64,000 nt of DNA from Callaeas wilsoni (GCA_013398955.1 VWPU01004541.1:109456-173455), one strand, 5' to 3'. Numbered from the stretch's first letter, positions 1 to 11,738 are shown. The notes: generated by a model not told the origin, from the sequence alone. Numbers and translations: made by a program.

Positions 1-1454
1 CAGTCAGCCCCACTGCCAGGGGCAAAGACAAAAGTTGTCCTCAGCTGCTGGGCTTGGCTCTAACCCCCAAAAGCCCAGATTAAATGTCCACATTAGAAAT
101 CAAAGATAACGCTTGGTTATCACATCTACCACAGAGATCAATATCAGAATCCCAGGCATCAGTAAAATGGTGAAATGGGCAGGAAGTGTGGAAGGGAGAA
201 TGGGAGCCTGCAGGGTATCGGAAGGCATTTCCTCTCTGGTTCTTGAGGCGACTACTCCAAAGTACCAGTGGGAAAGGTCAGTGGAATGAGAAGGTTGTAA
301 ATACATGTCACAGGCTGCAGATTGAGTTTATAAAATGACTCCAGAGAATTTCTCTTTTGCATTGCAGAAAGGAAGTCAGCACTGATCCTACGGCACTGAG
401 AAATGATGAGATGGATCTAGGAAGGACATAAAATGAAATAGGATGTGGGAAACTGAAAAGTAGGAAAATAAAGGTTGAAGAGATCAGGTAAAGGAAAAAA
501 GCTCAAGATAAGTGTACAAGACAGTGTGCATAGAGCAGAGAAAATAATGTGGGAAAGTGACAGGGCAGCCAAAAAAAAAGAAAGGAAGAATTCCTGAGAG
601 ATAATAAGCATTTTGGTGGCAGTCCAGTATGGATTCAAAAATTGTCCAAGATCATGGCTGAAGCATTTCCCAGGACCAAGTCTAGGACACGAAATTCTGT
701 GAATCAAAGGAAGTTTACAGAACACAGAAAAATGTGCTTGAGCATGGCCAAAGCAATTCTGCCTCTGGAGAACTGCTGTGGAAGACAGACAAAGCCCGCG
801 TTACAGATCAGCTCTGAGCTACCATTCACACTGCTGTGGCATTAGCAGTATTTTCAGATTGAACAAACTTGAATGCAGATCATCAGTTTTCAGCAGAACT
901 TTTCTATTTTCTTTGAAGTTTTCTACACATGAATCTGTCCTACCAACAACAATCGTTCAAATAGGTGATAAGTGGACAAGGAACTGTCGAAAAAGCAGAA
1001 ATATGAAGAGAGTAAGCCTCCAGGAAAAAAATAAAAACAAAACCAAAACTTAGATTTTGAGTGCAGAAGTATTTGCGTTTATCCTTTCTGAATAGGGAAC
1101 TTTTACTTTGTTTTTAGTCACAGCAGAGTATTTATTTGCCATGAAGGATAATAGTTTCCTACATGTTTTTGCTGATTGTGTATTTACTCCTGTATAACCA
1201 TAATGTCTCTATCAAATGGGTGAAGAGGAAACTGTAGTACTGTGTGGAATGTGAAGGTTGTCCAGAGGGGTGGGAGATGCCCCTGGAAACATTCCAGGCC
1301 AGACTGGATGGATGGGTGAGGGCTGTTGGCACCTTTCCACAAGTACTTACAAAAAGCCAACAAAACCGAAGGAGTGAACCCCACGATGTTCAAACGAAAA
1401 ATTATAAAATGGTGATTAAGAAGGGATAAAAAGTTCTGGGAAGCCACAAATCTG
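1..1454. other. intergenic DNA downstream of NAV2
   Basis: Downstream flank of the gene. Only short, stop-bounded frames occur on either strand; none resembles a known protein or has splice sites that join to NAV2. I see no RNA gene or recognisable transposon here. The minus-strand sequence around 1436-1450 (ATTTGTGG) is GT-rich and could be the downstream element of the NAV2 polyadenylation site. Confidence 0.6.
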
Positions 1455-1471
1455 AATAAATAAGCATCAAT

Positions 1472-1477
1472 TTTATT
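1472..1477 (-). promoter_or_regulatory. distal polyadenylation signal AATAAA
   Basis: The plus strand reads TTTATT, which is AATAAA in the transcript sense. A GT-rich stretch lies about 25-40 nt downstream, as expected for a cleavage site near 1455. Confidence 0.55.
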
Positions 1478-1514
1478 GAATCATGAATAATTTAAGACTG
1501 GTACAATCATCAGC

Positions 1515-1520
1515 TTTATT
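1515..1520 (-). promoter_or_regulatory. polyadenylation signal AATAAA
   Basis: AATAAA in the transcript sense, 43 nt before the second hexamer. It would place cleavage near 1490-1500. Either signal, or both, may be used. Confidence 0.5.
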
Positions 1521-1531
1521 CTCCATGACGC

Positions 1532-1557
1532 GGGGTGGGGAGGGGGTAGAAATGGGG
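1532..1557 (+). other. G-quadruplex motif on the template strand at the NAV2 3' end
   Basis: Four G-runs (4, 4, 5 and 4 G) are separated by loops of 1, 1 and 7 nt on the plus strand, which is the template strand for NAV2. In the mRNA the tract is C-rich and sits about 12 nt upstream of the first AATAAA. Confidence 0.6.
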
Positions 1558-1747
1558 AGAGTGAGAAAGGGGAGGCATGATCTCAAACAGACCATTCACA
1601 AATTCCAATCCTAAATGAGAACTGAAAATTAAATAGGGAGAGGAGCAAATGGAAAACATCATAAACGTACACAAAATACTCAATTCCTAGTTTTCTCTTT
1701 AAAAATGGCTAGAAAAAATTCATCAAAATGCAGCACTTTTAATCAAA

Positions 1748-1755
1748 TATTTACA
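1748..1755 (-). promoter_or_regulatory. Pumilio-type element TGTAAATA in the 3' UTR
   Basis: The plus strand reads TATTTACA, so the mRNA carries UGUAAAUA, matching the PUM consensus UGUANAUA. It lies about 240-300 nt from the predicted end of the mRNA. An octamer can occur by chance in 3.5 kb of AT-rich sequence. Confidence 0.4.
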
Positions 1756-2013
1756 TTTCTATGTTACAATGAAAAAATGTACATCTTATAGAACATATTT
1801 CATAAACTGTTCCACTGGAAACGACTAGATCAAAACAGCAACCTTCCATTTAATATCAACAAAGATTTTTTTGCTTTGTTTTTGTATATTATTTTTTTCT
1901 TGAAAGAAAATTGCCACATTTAGACAAGATTTCATACACATAATATCGAAGTTAAGCATCAACAATGAAATATCAAGTTTGCTTCTTTCAAAATGTACAA
2001 AAAGGCTAACCAA

Positions 2014-2033
2014 CCCCCTCCCTCCCCTTCCCC
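2014..2033 (-). other. RNA G-quadruplex motif in the NAV2 3' UTR
   Basis: In the mRNA sense there are four G-runs (4, 4, 3 and 5 G) with loops of 2, 1 and 1 nt. Short loops and runs of at least three G meet the usual criteria for a stable three-tetrad RNA quadruplex. Confidence 0.6.
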
Positions 2034-5002
2034 AAATAAACCACATCTCATTTATGGCCTGTATCATTCTTGGCAGTTTTGGAGGAAAGAAAATGGTTTA
2101 TTCTCTCAATTTATAACTCAACACGAATGTTGCATAGAATCTTGCATTTCTTGTTGATATTTTTTTAAACAAGCCAACTTTGTAAGGAGGAGAAAAAAGG
2201 CAAAAAGAAAAAACAAAAAAAAAAAAGGAAGTGTTTTGAAAAAGCCTTAAATGAGAAGGAAGTCACCTAAACAAAGACTTAATCTATGAAAAGTCTTGAT
2301 AAAAACAAAGACGTGTGCACAACAGGTAACCCTGCTTCCCGAAGTTTCAGAAAAGACACGGAATATTGTGATGCTCAGATTGATTAGCCTATTCAAAATT
2401 GCCTCTCTCACTTTAAGCCAAGCTAGTGTCAGTAAAAAATAACAGATAATAGAAATTTCTTCCTGAGCTTAAGCACAGGATTAAACATGAGAAAAAAAAA
2501 AAATACCCCGTTCCCCACAAATAAAACACTACTTTAAACATGTCTTTTAGCACTCAGGTAAAGGTCAACCGAGACATTTTCTAGGATATCAAGTCCATTT
2601 AAAGCCCTAGCCCTGCAACTGGTTTTTTTTTACAGGCACATGCTCTATCTGCATGGATTCAGTTGGGGGATTAGGTACCAAAATTCACAGTAGTAGCAGG
2701 TAAAGTCAGTGCTGGGAAGCAGAATTGTCAAGACTACTGGAAAAATTAACTTCTTTCAAACTCATCGTCAGCATGCTATGGATTTGATTCCATACAGATC
2801 TAACCCATTTTTTACAGTACCAAGAACTGGATTAGGAAAATTGGCTGAGTAACCTTTGTTATTCCATTCAGTGAAATAATGAAATCAGAGTTCATAAGGT
2901 GAAAACAGTAACAACACCAAGCTCTTCCCTCCCATCATTAAAATATTTAAATTTTTCCTTTTACAATATTTTTCTTTAAAAAAAAAAAAGTCATCAGCAC
3001 TTAAAAGTTGTAACAGGAGCAGATTCAAGACCAGCTTAGTAAGACAAAGTACAGTTATATTACAGAAAGTCATGAGGTATAATAAAACGATCCTCTCAAG
3101 CTGAGCCCCAGAAGCATGAACTTGTCTGTTATGTTCCTTTAAACCCACAAGCTCTTAAAAAAGTGTTTGTAATAAGATTTCTTTCTGTACATTGAAAAAC
3201 CAGCATATTCCTGTAATTTTTTATAGTTGAAAAGCTTCTTTTGTCCCTCCTGCATGGATAAAACAGCTCTTCAGTGATTTATTAGCTGCGGATTGATATG
3301 AACCTGAAACGTTATCTCATTTCCCTCCTTTTTTTTGTCACATTTAAACAAATTCTAGTATCTCATACAAACAATATTCACAGCAACTTACGATATTTCA
3401 AGAGATGACTTTAGCCCTGTTTCTTTAAATAAAATCCCATAATATACAGCACTAATTTAATCAAACACAATTAGTACAAAATAAGGCATCGCTTTTAAAA
3501 GTCAGCACCAAAAGAGAGCTGGAAAGGCTCGTACGAATCCCTCCCGAGGAGTGAGGTGTTGGCTGAGGTACAGCTGACGTCTGGGGATGGTGGTGTCACC
3601 AGGAAAGTGCAGCTCTTTGGGAGGTGTTCTTGTTCCCCAACAGAAGTACAAGCCTTAACACTGATAGTGTAGGTGTGTGCGTTCACAGAGGAGGAGAAAC
3701 CAAACCAGGTTCACAGCTCTGCCACAACTCAAAAGCATGGCACAGCTAAACTCAAAAGACACAGTACTCAGTACCTTATCTTTTTTTTCCAGACCTGAAT
3801 ACTGCTAAAATACTAATTTTTTTTTTTTTTTGCAATTAAAAAGAAAAGTCATGGAAGTAAGTATTATCACCAGAGTCGCACTGGAACTGCCACAGAGCTG
3901 AATTTTAATTAACCCCCTAATGGTTGTGCTGATTGGAATGGAACCTCTGAACAAAACCCGAAGTTTTTAGAAAACAGCTGTAACATTTCATGGCAAGAAT
4001 TAAAAACTGAAAGTCTGACTCGTCCCTTTGCAGGGGTGTAGCTCACCTCTGTGTACAGAGCTCACCGTGCCTGTGCACTGCCAAGGGTCCTCTGGAGCTG
4101 TAGGACTTCATGGGGCACAGCCCTGCCACTGACTTCTGTGAAGGAGGGAAGCCCCCTCTCCTCAGGCTGGATTAGTGGGGTGTAAACGCCACAGAAGTCA
4201 GCCCAGCTGGTGGTGTGGATGTAAGTGGGAAGAGAACTGGGCCCTGACTAGCAAAGGACTACCTGATCTTTCACTTGTAGCAGGATTGATTGTTACACAG
4301 TGTTTGAAAAAAACCTGATTTGTTCAGACTGTATATATATTTTTATATATTCCTATTTATATATATAATCTTTATAAACACACAATGAAAGAAAGCCAAG
4401 GTCTCAGACTGGCAAGGAGAGCAGCGCTTTTTGTTTTCATTTTTTTTTTCCTTTTCTCTTTTTTTAATATTTATTCAAACTTCCCTGTTTTGCAGCTTTG
4501 CCTTCAATGAGCATTATTACTGAGGCAAGCAATATTGTTATAGCACCAGAACTATATGAAGCTGAGTTTAATCCACAAAGCTGATTGGTAGAAGTCCAGC
4601 CCTCACGTAAATGTGTTTGGTCAGAAGCAGCATAGGCAAATATTCCCTCTCCCCTCTCTTTCCAGACAGTACATGGCACAAAGCTTCATAGCTGTGAAGT
4701 TGCCCCCCACCCCAGTCCCTTCAACTTAGTAATGATGATTATTTTTAACATCTTCAGGATCTTAGGCATGAGAGCTTACAGCAACTAAAAAGAAAGAAAC
4801 AAAGGAATAGTGCAGTTCTCATCATCGCCAAAAGAAAAACAATACAAAGGTCGCTTGGGTTGCCTGCACCCAGGTTCAAGATTGCTCCAAGTGTCTTGTT
4901 CTTGCAGCTCTAATACTGAGATCCCAGCCCAGGAACGTGTTCTTTTTGTGAGCCTGTGATCAGGGCTCTTGCCAAGTGGAAACAACTTCTCTCTGAGGAA
5001 GA

Positions 5003-5128
5003 TCACAATGTCGACTCCAGAGATGAATCCAGGATGTCATCGTGATGGCTGTTGCTGTTGGAGTCGCTGTCATAACTCTGGGGGCTGGAGTAGTTGGCTG
5101 CTTCTTGCAGTCTCATCAGCATGTTCAT
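5003..5128 (-). CDS. NAV2: NAV2 last coding exon (E28), C-terminus
   Basis: Encodes 41 residues and a TGA stop (5003-5005). It begins MNMLMRLQEAANYSS, runs through a Ser/Asp/Asn-rich stretch (SYDSDSNSNSHHDD) and ends DILDSSLESTL, the NAV-family C-terminus. It starts in phase 0 after a clean CAG acceptor at 5129-5130. The tail is acidic and probably unstructured. Confidence 0.96.
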   Translation of the reverse strand: MNMLMRLQEAANYSSPQSYDSDSNSNSHHDDILDSSLESTL

Positions 5129-5458
5129 CTGGAAAGGCAAGGAAGTTCATGATTATTTGTATTCTGAGACAGGGCCAACATTAACTCCACACGACAGCTA
5201 CAGCGGCATTTGCGTTGCCAGTGGGCAAGGAAGGAAAGAAAGAAACGAGCAGGGTCAATAATGCTGAGACTCAGAAAAGAGGTACTGACTGTAAATCGTA
5301 GCAGCATTCAAGTTACTGATAAAACAAAGGCTTTTCCAGTCAAAGAGAAAATGAGACGACTGAAGGGATTAGTCTACAGCCGTAGACCAATTCCTGCTTC
5401 TAATCCCCAGAAACAAGGGAAATGAAATAGTTCTGCTGTTCCAGAAATGAGAGCTTAC
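5129..5458 (-). other. intron E27-E28
   Basis: A 330-bp GT-AG intron, phase 0. No other feature was seen in it. Confidence 0.9.
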
Positions 5459-5662
5459 CAGAGGATCTCCTTCAGCATCACTCACTGGAACTTGTTTGCT
5501 AGTGGAGCCTTCCCGGGACACGGAGTAGCCATCAAAGCCCACATCCTCGGGCCGCAGCTGGAGCAGAGGAGGCCACTCGTGGTGCTGGGGGGTGGCTGCC
5601 CAGGGGTAGGTGTCCATGACCCACTTGGCAGGATCCTCCCAGGGCGCTCTCCTCCCGTACAA
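5459..5662 (-). CDS. NAV2: NAV2 exon E27, after the AAA+ module
   Basis: A 204-bp exon of 68 codons, phase 0 at both ends. It encodes LYGRRAPWEDPAKWVMDTYP, then LLQLRPEDVGFDGYS, ending DAEGDPL before GTAAGC. This segment follows the ATPase lid and is strongly conserved in NAV proteins. The acceptor is CTTTCAG. The residues VSREGSTSKQVPVSD near its end look less constrained than the flanking motifs. Confidence 0.96.
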
Positions 5663-8600
5663 CTGAAAGAGCACAAAACCATGTCAAACATTCCAACCAT
5701 CTCATCCAGTGCCTACCTAACTGAAATGAACATGCCATGGTTCTTGGGCTGCAGGAAACACTCTGCAAGCGGGGTTGAACATGTGATTTTCCTTACCCTA
5801 ATGACACACCAAGCCCTTTGGCATGGCACTAATTTGGAAGGAGCTGACCACCTTCTCTGAGACTGCAGTGCCCTTCTCTTGGCACCAGCTGAAGGAAGAA
5901 ACGCCTGAAAATAACATCGCCTAATCAAGTCAACTTAAACAACATCAGCACACAAAAGAAGCCATCAGTGCTGACATCTGGACTGCACTGGCAGCTGCCT
6001 TACGAACTGCCATCCATGGAGTGTGGCGGAGGAAATGTGAGATCTGTCATCAGGCAGTAATGATGGATGTCAAGGCATAAAGTTTTCAAATCAGATTTTT
6101 TTCGTATTCAACCAAGAAAAAGCACCAGCAGCATCTGTCTATGGTAAGGCTCCCAAGTCAGTAAGCTCTGTTTCAGAAACGTTTTTCTGTACGGAATAGG
6201 CTGCGTTACTGAATCCCAATGTATTTTCCCTGTTATACTCCATTTGCCTTAGCTAGACAACACATTCATTTTAACGCCTCATGACTTTCAAAAGCATAGA
6301 TACGACTTCTGGTGGCTTTAAAATGGTTATTTCCACTTTATAAATTTCACCATCAATTGATGATATTTCATCGTCAATATCCTTCAAATACTTAAAATAT
6401 GGAGTTTGTCTCTGACATTTTGTCACTTGAATTCATAGAACTGTCCCGTTCCTTTATCCTCCTGCACAAGGGTAAAAACAACGGTCTAGCAAAGAAATTC
6501 ACCAGTTCTCTGATGCATCTAGGACTACCTCACTTTCCTTAACAATATTTCTTCTTGGTGTTTTTTGTGGGTTTAGATTTTGCATGCCCGAGGCATTAAA
6601 TTGCTGTGGATACCAGCAGGTGGTGTGCGGTGAGGCAGGAGGGAGCAGAGGTGCCAGCAGATGGTGCTAGGCAACCTGAAACAGCCTCATCCACAGCCCA
6701 AACTCTTCGTCCTTCAGCCCTGCTGTGCTGTCTTCCCAGCATAATGGCTTCAAGATGTGGTAAACCAGATTTCCTGTTTCAATCTTGTTTTCAAATTTAC
6801 AATGATACATGTCATTTGGTAAGTGGCGAGGATTTTGTATTTTTCATGTCTTTTCTCCCTCAAAAGTCTGAGTGGATTTGAGCTCAGGAGAGACTAAATG
6901 ACCCACTATCCTCTTCCGTGGCAGCCAGGTCTGTCCACCTCTCCCACTGGCATGTTTTCCAGGGAGCAAGTCATGGGACAAGGATGGAACAGGTTGATCC
7001 ACAAAACATGAAAAAAAAATCACTGGAGTATGAGTGACAGTGGCAGGAAGGCACAGGGACTCTGGGTCCTCTTTCTGCCGGTGCTGCATTCTGTACTGAT
7101 ACACCAAGCAGGAAGAACTCGAGTTTTATGCAACCTTCTAATTTTCACATCCCTGTTTTGAAGAACAAAACAAGTCAGCTCCCATGGGAGCAATTATTGT
7201 AAGGATCCATTTGGCTTGTTTGTATTTGACCCAAAATAATTCTCTAAATGAGAAACAGAAATAAAAAAATTGCTGAGAGCAGATCCACAGAGATCAGAGT
7301 GAAATTAGGAGTCCACCTTTCCTTTCTGGCAGGCAATTTCAGGAAAGAAGATGTGTTCTCAGAGGAGTCTTTGTGGGTGTGGGGAACAGAAAATAGCCCC
7401 AGATGAAACCCACGTTTCTAGTATTAGCTTGTTCATTAGCACCACTCTGGCTACTCTTCAAGTACTAAAGTGTATCTTCTTATCCATCAACCAAACAAAA
7501 GAGAAATTATCTAAATAGGGATGATTTAGTGCAACTTGGGGAAATGGGACTGAGGGGGATAAAGAATCTAAAGCACAAAGTGAAAAACTGAAGTCCTTAC
7601 ACCTGGAACACAAGCCACTCAAATAACCTGAGGAAAGATGGAGATACCAGGCAGAACGAGAAGCAAAGGATGGTTTTATCCATTGCTCTCTCTTTCTCCA
7701 CTTCCATTACTAATTTGTCAATGCTTTCCACACCTACTGATCAGTGATATGAGAGCTTCAAAACCCAGTCCAAGGGGCCCGTGCATCACTGTGAGTATCA
7801 GTTTTCTCCATTTCAAGAGCAAACAAAGTCCCCTGCTCTCCTTTTTCTTCTTTTGGGTTGGAAATACTCCTGGCTCCCATTACCTTCCTTTATAACAAGT
7901 TTTACGTAAAATGGTTCTCCTGTTGTATTTCTAGCCAAGTTCCTGAGTGTGTTTTGTACTCCAGGACCTATCATTTTCCTCATGTCTAAGAGTCTATCAC
8001 AACTGTCTCAAAGAAAATGAGGTCTCCAAGTACTGGCAAATTTCAAATGGCAGTTGTAGTTTGCCCAAATTTTACCCAAAACTTGGAGAATTCATGTATT
8101 TCACAGATTTGTAAGAAGCCATTAGAAAAAGCTTAGTTCAAAACTGTATTTTGAATTAGGTGCTGCTGGGCTTATTCTGTGAACAAAGAACTGATTATTA
8201 AAAAAAACTCTTTTTTTTTCCCTACCTAAATGGCAAGTCCATAGCAATTCTCTGTTGAACCCTCCTCCCGATTGCAACAGGCTTAATAGTCATACAGACA
8301 CCAAAAATTGCACGTCAGTGCTTCAAACTATTCCAAATTGCCAGAATATTAATAAGTTACTAAGCACAGGCAATCAGTGATGATTTCACTTCATCCTCTG
8401 AAAGAATTATGAAGGAATCTACCCAAAAAATTATCTTATATACTGAGAAGTAATCAAAATGTCACCGATACTGCTCCTGTCACTCACGAATACATTCTCT
8501 CTATGCACAGCTTTGTTCCTATGCTGAAAGATTTGACTTCCAAAGGAAAATCCTGTGTAACAAAGTTAACGCATATTTTCCTGATGCGCAGGATCATTTT

Positions 8601-8889
8601 AAGGTGTGCTTCTGGAACACAGTATTGAAAGGTATTTGTACGTGTAACTCCCCCCACCGAAAACATCAGCACCTTGGCATCTAATCCCTTCTTCCAGTCT
8701 CTATTTTGGAAGTGCTTGAAGAGACTAATTCTGCCTGAAATTACTGACAATTCTGGTTACGTTTTCGTAGACGTGCAGATATTCAACGTGCACAGTTTCA
8801 TCTACAGAAAATGTTGTCACTACTGAGTTTTGTTACCTTTTGAACAGATGCCATTCTAGACCTATGATTTTTCCCTTTTGCCTGCTCAC
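5663..8889 (-). other. intron E26-E27 (3.2 kb)
   Basis: Phase 0 intron. It is mostly AT-rich unique sequence without a recognisable transposon. A locally GC-richer patch at about 6600-6730 carries two CTCF-like core motifs (6613-6625 and 6654-6666). No additional exon was recognised. Confidence 0.8.
6613..6666 (+). promoter_or_regulatory. pair of CTCF-like core motifs in an intron
   Basis: CCAGCAGGTGGTG (6613-6625) and CCAGCAGATGGTG (6654-6666) lie in the same orientation, 41 bp start to start. Each differs from the CTCF core CCASYAGRKGGCR by T for C near the 3' end. They are called from sequence resemblance only. Confidence 0.3.
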
Positions 8890-9008
8890 CTGTAGCCCTT
8901 CTCTAACTGCCTCCAGAAGATATGGAATGATGGAGTAGTTCCACAAGTCAGTGAACCAAACTCTAGAACCATCTACATCTATTGGACAGGAGAGGAAGAG
9001 CCGTGGAC
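8890..9008 (-). CDS. NAV2: NAV2 exon E26, end of the AAA+ module
   Basis: A 119-bp exon. It starts with two nt that close a Gly codon and ends in phase 0 before GTGAGC. It encodes PRLFLSCPIDVDGSRVWFTD followed by LWNYSIIPYLLEAVREGLQ. The segment corresponds to the region after the ATPase core, described for NAV1 and CortBP2-like ATPases as a lid. Confidence 0.96.
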
Positions 9009-9204
9009 CTGGAGAGGGAAATTCAGATATTACACTCAAATCACAACCATGGTAAGCATCAAAAATAGGATTGATAACATCTAAAAGTAAGGTTTTAGAG
9101 AAAACCTTTTTATGTGATACAGCGCAAGGAAGTGTACAAAGAGACACCTGATCTACAAGGAAATAAAATACATTTATTTTCATATGCCTGGGCAGAGTAC
9201 TTAC

Positions 9205-9401
9205 CAATAGTAACATCAGAGGAGCTGTGAGCCTCCAAGAATTTGTTCAGATGTTGCCAGACCTTGGGAATCCAATCAATTATCTTAACCAGCTCTGCAT
9301 TCCTCATCCTGCCACTGATCTCTGTTTCAATTAGTTTTCTTCTCAAGAATCGGCCAAGAAAGCCTTTGACTGGCTCAGTGTGGTTTGCACACAGCACCCA
9401 T
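9205..9401 (-). CDS. NAV2: NAV2 exon E25, AAA+ module
   Basis: A 197-bp exon. Its first nt closes an Arg codon, giving FR-WVLCANHTEP across the junction, and its last nt is the first G of a Gly codon. It encodes VKGFLGRFLRRKLIETEIS and LVKIIDWIPKVWQHLNKFLE, then AHSSSDVTI. The FLGRFLRRKL stretch is a basic amphipathic helix following the ATPase core. The intron to E26 is only 196 bp. Confidence 0.96.
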
Positions 9402-9878
9402 CTAAGGCAGAACAGCAGAAATGGCCATTATTTCTCTTCCATGCTACTGAATGTAACTATTCATGGCTACATTTCTCTTCTTACTTCCAGATTATCAGGA
9501 TCAAAATGGACTATTCCAGTCATACACGTTTTTCAGCAAAAGTTACTTTGGAATATTTCACTAGATGAACCAATTTTTATTGTGCATTGTTTCAGCTCAT
9601 TTCTCATTAATCTGCTTTGCCTAAATATTGTCTTACTGAAAATCTGGCAGAAGATCAAATATCTTAACACTCCTCTGTATAATAAAAGTTTTATGAATGC
9701 AGTTTCTTTAATGACACCACTGTAACCAAGCTGCACATGTTAGGGCACCAGCCAGGAGCAAATGGCATTTCTCTCTCACTTTGCTATTTCAGCTGATAAG
9801 AACAATTTCAGATGACTCAGTAGCCACTACTCCTTTGCCAGCCCACAAACACAAATGAGAAACATGAATAAACAGTAC
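9402..9878 (-). other. intron E24-E25
   Basis: A 477-bp GT-AG intron splitting an Arg codon. No other feature was seen. Confidence 0.9.
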
Positions 9879-9950
9879 CTGAAATTATGGTGAAGTTGAA
9901 GATTGGGTGTGGAGGAGGTGGCTTGGTTCATTGTGCCAATAATATACGGA
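9879..9950 (-). CDS. NAV2: NAV2 exon E24, AAA+ sensor-1 region
   Basis: A 72-bp exon whose first T closes a Cys codon begun in E23 and whose last AG opens an Arg codon closed in E25. It encodes PYIIGTMNQATSSTPNLQLH and HNF. The IIGTMNQ strand with its Asn (residue about 1278) sits where the sensor-1 residue of AAA+ proteins is expected. That assignment is by position and pattern. Confidence 0.95.
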
Positions 9951-10420
9951 CTATTGGAAAAAAAAAAAAAAAAATCAAGCAAATCAAACTTGTGAACTTT
10001 GGAAAACAAGTTTTAAGTAAAACCTGAACATTAAAAAAGGTTATTCAAAACTCTTTTGTCAAAGAAGGTTTTGTAATTACTTATGACCAAATTCTCTACT
10101 GAGATTCTGAGAACATCACATTCTGAAAGTAAACCAGAAGTCCCAAAACAGCACCTTTCACTACAAATGGGGTTTTACTACTAAAGATCTACATCATGAA
10201 GCAAATACAACTACTTTTTAATTACTTATTTCAGAAAAATCAATAATTTTATGAAGGAAAAAGATCCCTCTGAAGCACTGTCCACAATATGGAGAACCTG
10301 GTCATCATCTTCCACGTTACTAAATTAATGTAGACTTTGGTTTTGTGATTGGATTTTGCAGCAGCAGTGCTCTGAGTACAGGATTAGAAAGTGCAATGTG
10401 TTCTGATACTATTTCTTTAC
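9951..10420 (-). other. intron E23-E24
   Basis: A 470-bp GT-AG intron. The acceptor side holds a 15-nt T-run (transcript sense) just before CCAATAG. No other feature was seen. Confidence 0.85.
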
Positions 10421-10575
10421 CATTTGTGGTACTTGCAGTTTAGGAGTCCATTAAAGATCTCTCCTAGGGAGCTAACATGGTGCAAATTATCCAAAATGAT
10501 GACAAGAGGCATATCCACAGCGTTATTTTCACTGTTACACTGGTCTGCCAGGTTGGACAGGTACTGGCGGAGTTC
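10421..10575 (-). CDS. NAV2: NAV2 exon E23, AAA+ Walker B
   Basis: A 155-bp exon starting in phase 0 with ELRQYLSNLADQC and ending with the first two nt of a Cys codon (GLLNCKYHK-C). The hydrophobic strand VIILDN (about 1243-1248), following AVDMPL, is the Walker B strand and is followed by LHHVSSLGEIFNG. The acidic residue at the end of the strand is Asp followed by Asn rather than the common DE pair. This is typical of NAV proteins as I recall them. Confidence 0.96.
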
Positions 10576-11738
10576 CTGCAAAGCAGATATAAAGGAAAGA
10601 AGAAAAAAAAAATTTTTTTTATTCACATTCCTTAAAAAATCAATGAAGATCGATAAGCTTGGTACCAAAATTCAAGCAAAGGAGTCTGACATCTAACAAA
10701 TCACACATTTTCCATGAGAAAACACAAGATACGGTTTTCTTTCTCTTTTGTAGGTTATGTTGAAGACTCAAGAGACTGTATCAGAAATCCTGTGTGAGAT
10801 AAGGGCTTGAAGAGGGGCAATATTTTGTAATTTAGTTTGTGTTTTTTATTCATCAATGCCAGACCTAAGAGGTCTGAAATGTATTTTTGTTTCTTTTCAG
10901 GAACTTGATCAACTCTTCCCATACCAAACCAAACTCTGCATTCCAGCTAGATTTGTTTTATCATCTTGCAACTGTGTTTCCATCAAAATACAGCTGACAA
11001 AATTAATCTGGAACAAAGCATCCCTCATCAGAGGCCAAATTTGGACGCCTTCAGTAACGCTGGAAAGAAGGATGAGCTTTTGGTGCCACTGCTGAGTGGT
11101 TGAAATGCTCTCAGCAGCTTTAAAGCATGTCTGAAATCATACCAGTAGCTTACAGCCACAATTTCAACCATCCCTTTTTCCTCCAGAGGAAAATATGCCT
11201 AAGGCCATCAAATATACAGCTTTTTTTTTTTTTTCTTTTCTTTAATCTAGATGATCACTGGAAGTATATTCAGCAAAACCAGCAGCACATAAAAAAGCAG
11301 AGACACGCCTTACCTGCCCAGGAATGTGTCTGCACAACAGCCCCTCCAAACCCAGCACACGATTACAACTGCTGATACTTGCAGCTGCAGAAGCTCCTGG
11401 CAGCCTGGAGATGCATTTGAGGGTTTTGGGAAAAGTGCCCACATGCAATAGGGATTGCTTAAGTCTCTGGGAATTTTATGCAGGTGTTTAACTTCCTGGG
11501 CAATTCTCAGGCTCCTAAACACTTCAAAATCATGACATCTTTAGGTGTTTAAACACACACCTGGAAGCCTGCTGTTCCAGGCCCATCATCAGGTGAATCT
11601 GAAAACCTTTAAATACTGTTTCCTTCAGGATGAACGTAATGCTTGGAAAACAAAGGGAAGTTGGAAATGACGTATCAAGCAAGGAGTCCCTCACTTGGGG
11701 CACGGTGGGCTGTGCAAGCCTGGTGTCTGCGGGCTCAC
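10576..11738 (-). other. intron E22-E23 (1.2 kb)
   Basis: Phase 0 intron, AT-rich, with an A-run in the transcript sense at about 11221-11234. No exon or recognisable transposon was seen. Confidence 0.85.

Larger units (their letters stand above)
1455..5002 (-). other. NAV2: NAV2 3' UTR
   Basis: About 3.5 kb of AT-rich non-coding sequence follows the stop codon. No splice site or open frame of note interrupts it. The distal end is inferred from two AATAAA hexamers on the minus strand (1515-1520 and 1472-1477) followed by a GT-rich stretch near 1436-1450. Inside are several A/T homopolymers, an AT-rich block at about 4330-4375, a G-rich tract in the transcript at 2014-2033, a C-rich tract at 1532-1557 and a Pumilio-type octamer at 1748-1755. 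Weaker AATAAA copies at 4470-4475 and near 3275 could give shorter isoforms. The exact cleavage point is inferred, not seen. Confidence 0.7.

Noticed and set aside
4470..4475. AATAAA in the 3' UTR as the main poly(A) signal
   Set aside because: It is followed by an A-rich rather than GT-rich stretch in the transcript sense; at best a minor proximal site.
5447..5860. Plus-strand open frame of 137 codons
   Set aside because: Antisense shadow of exon E27.
9243..9725. Plus-strand open frame of 160 codons
   Set aside because: It is antisense to exon E25 and runs on into the intron; a shadow of the real coding exon.
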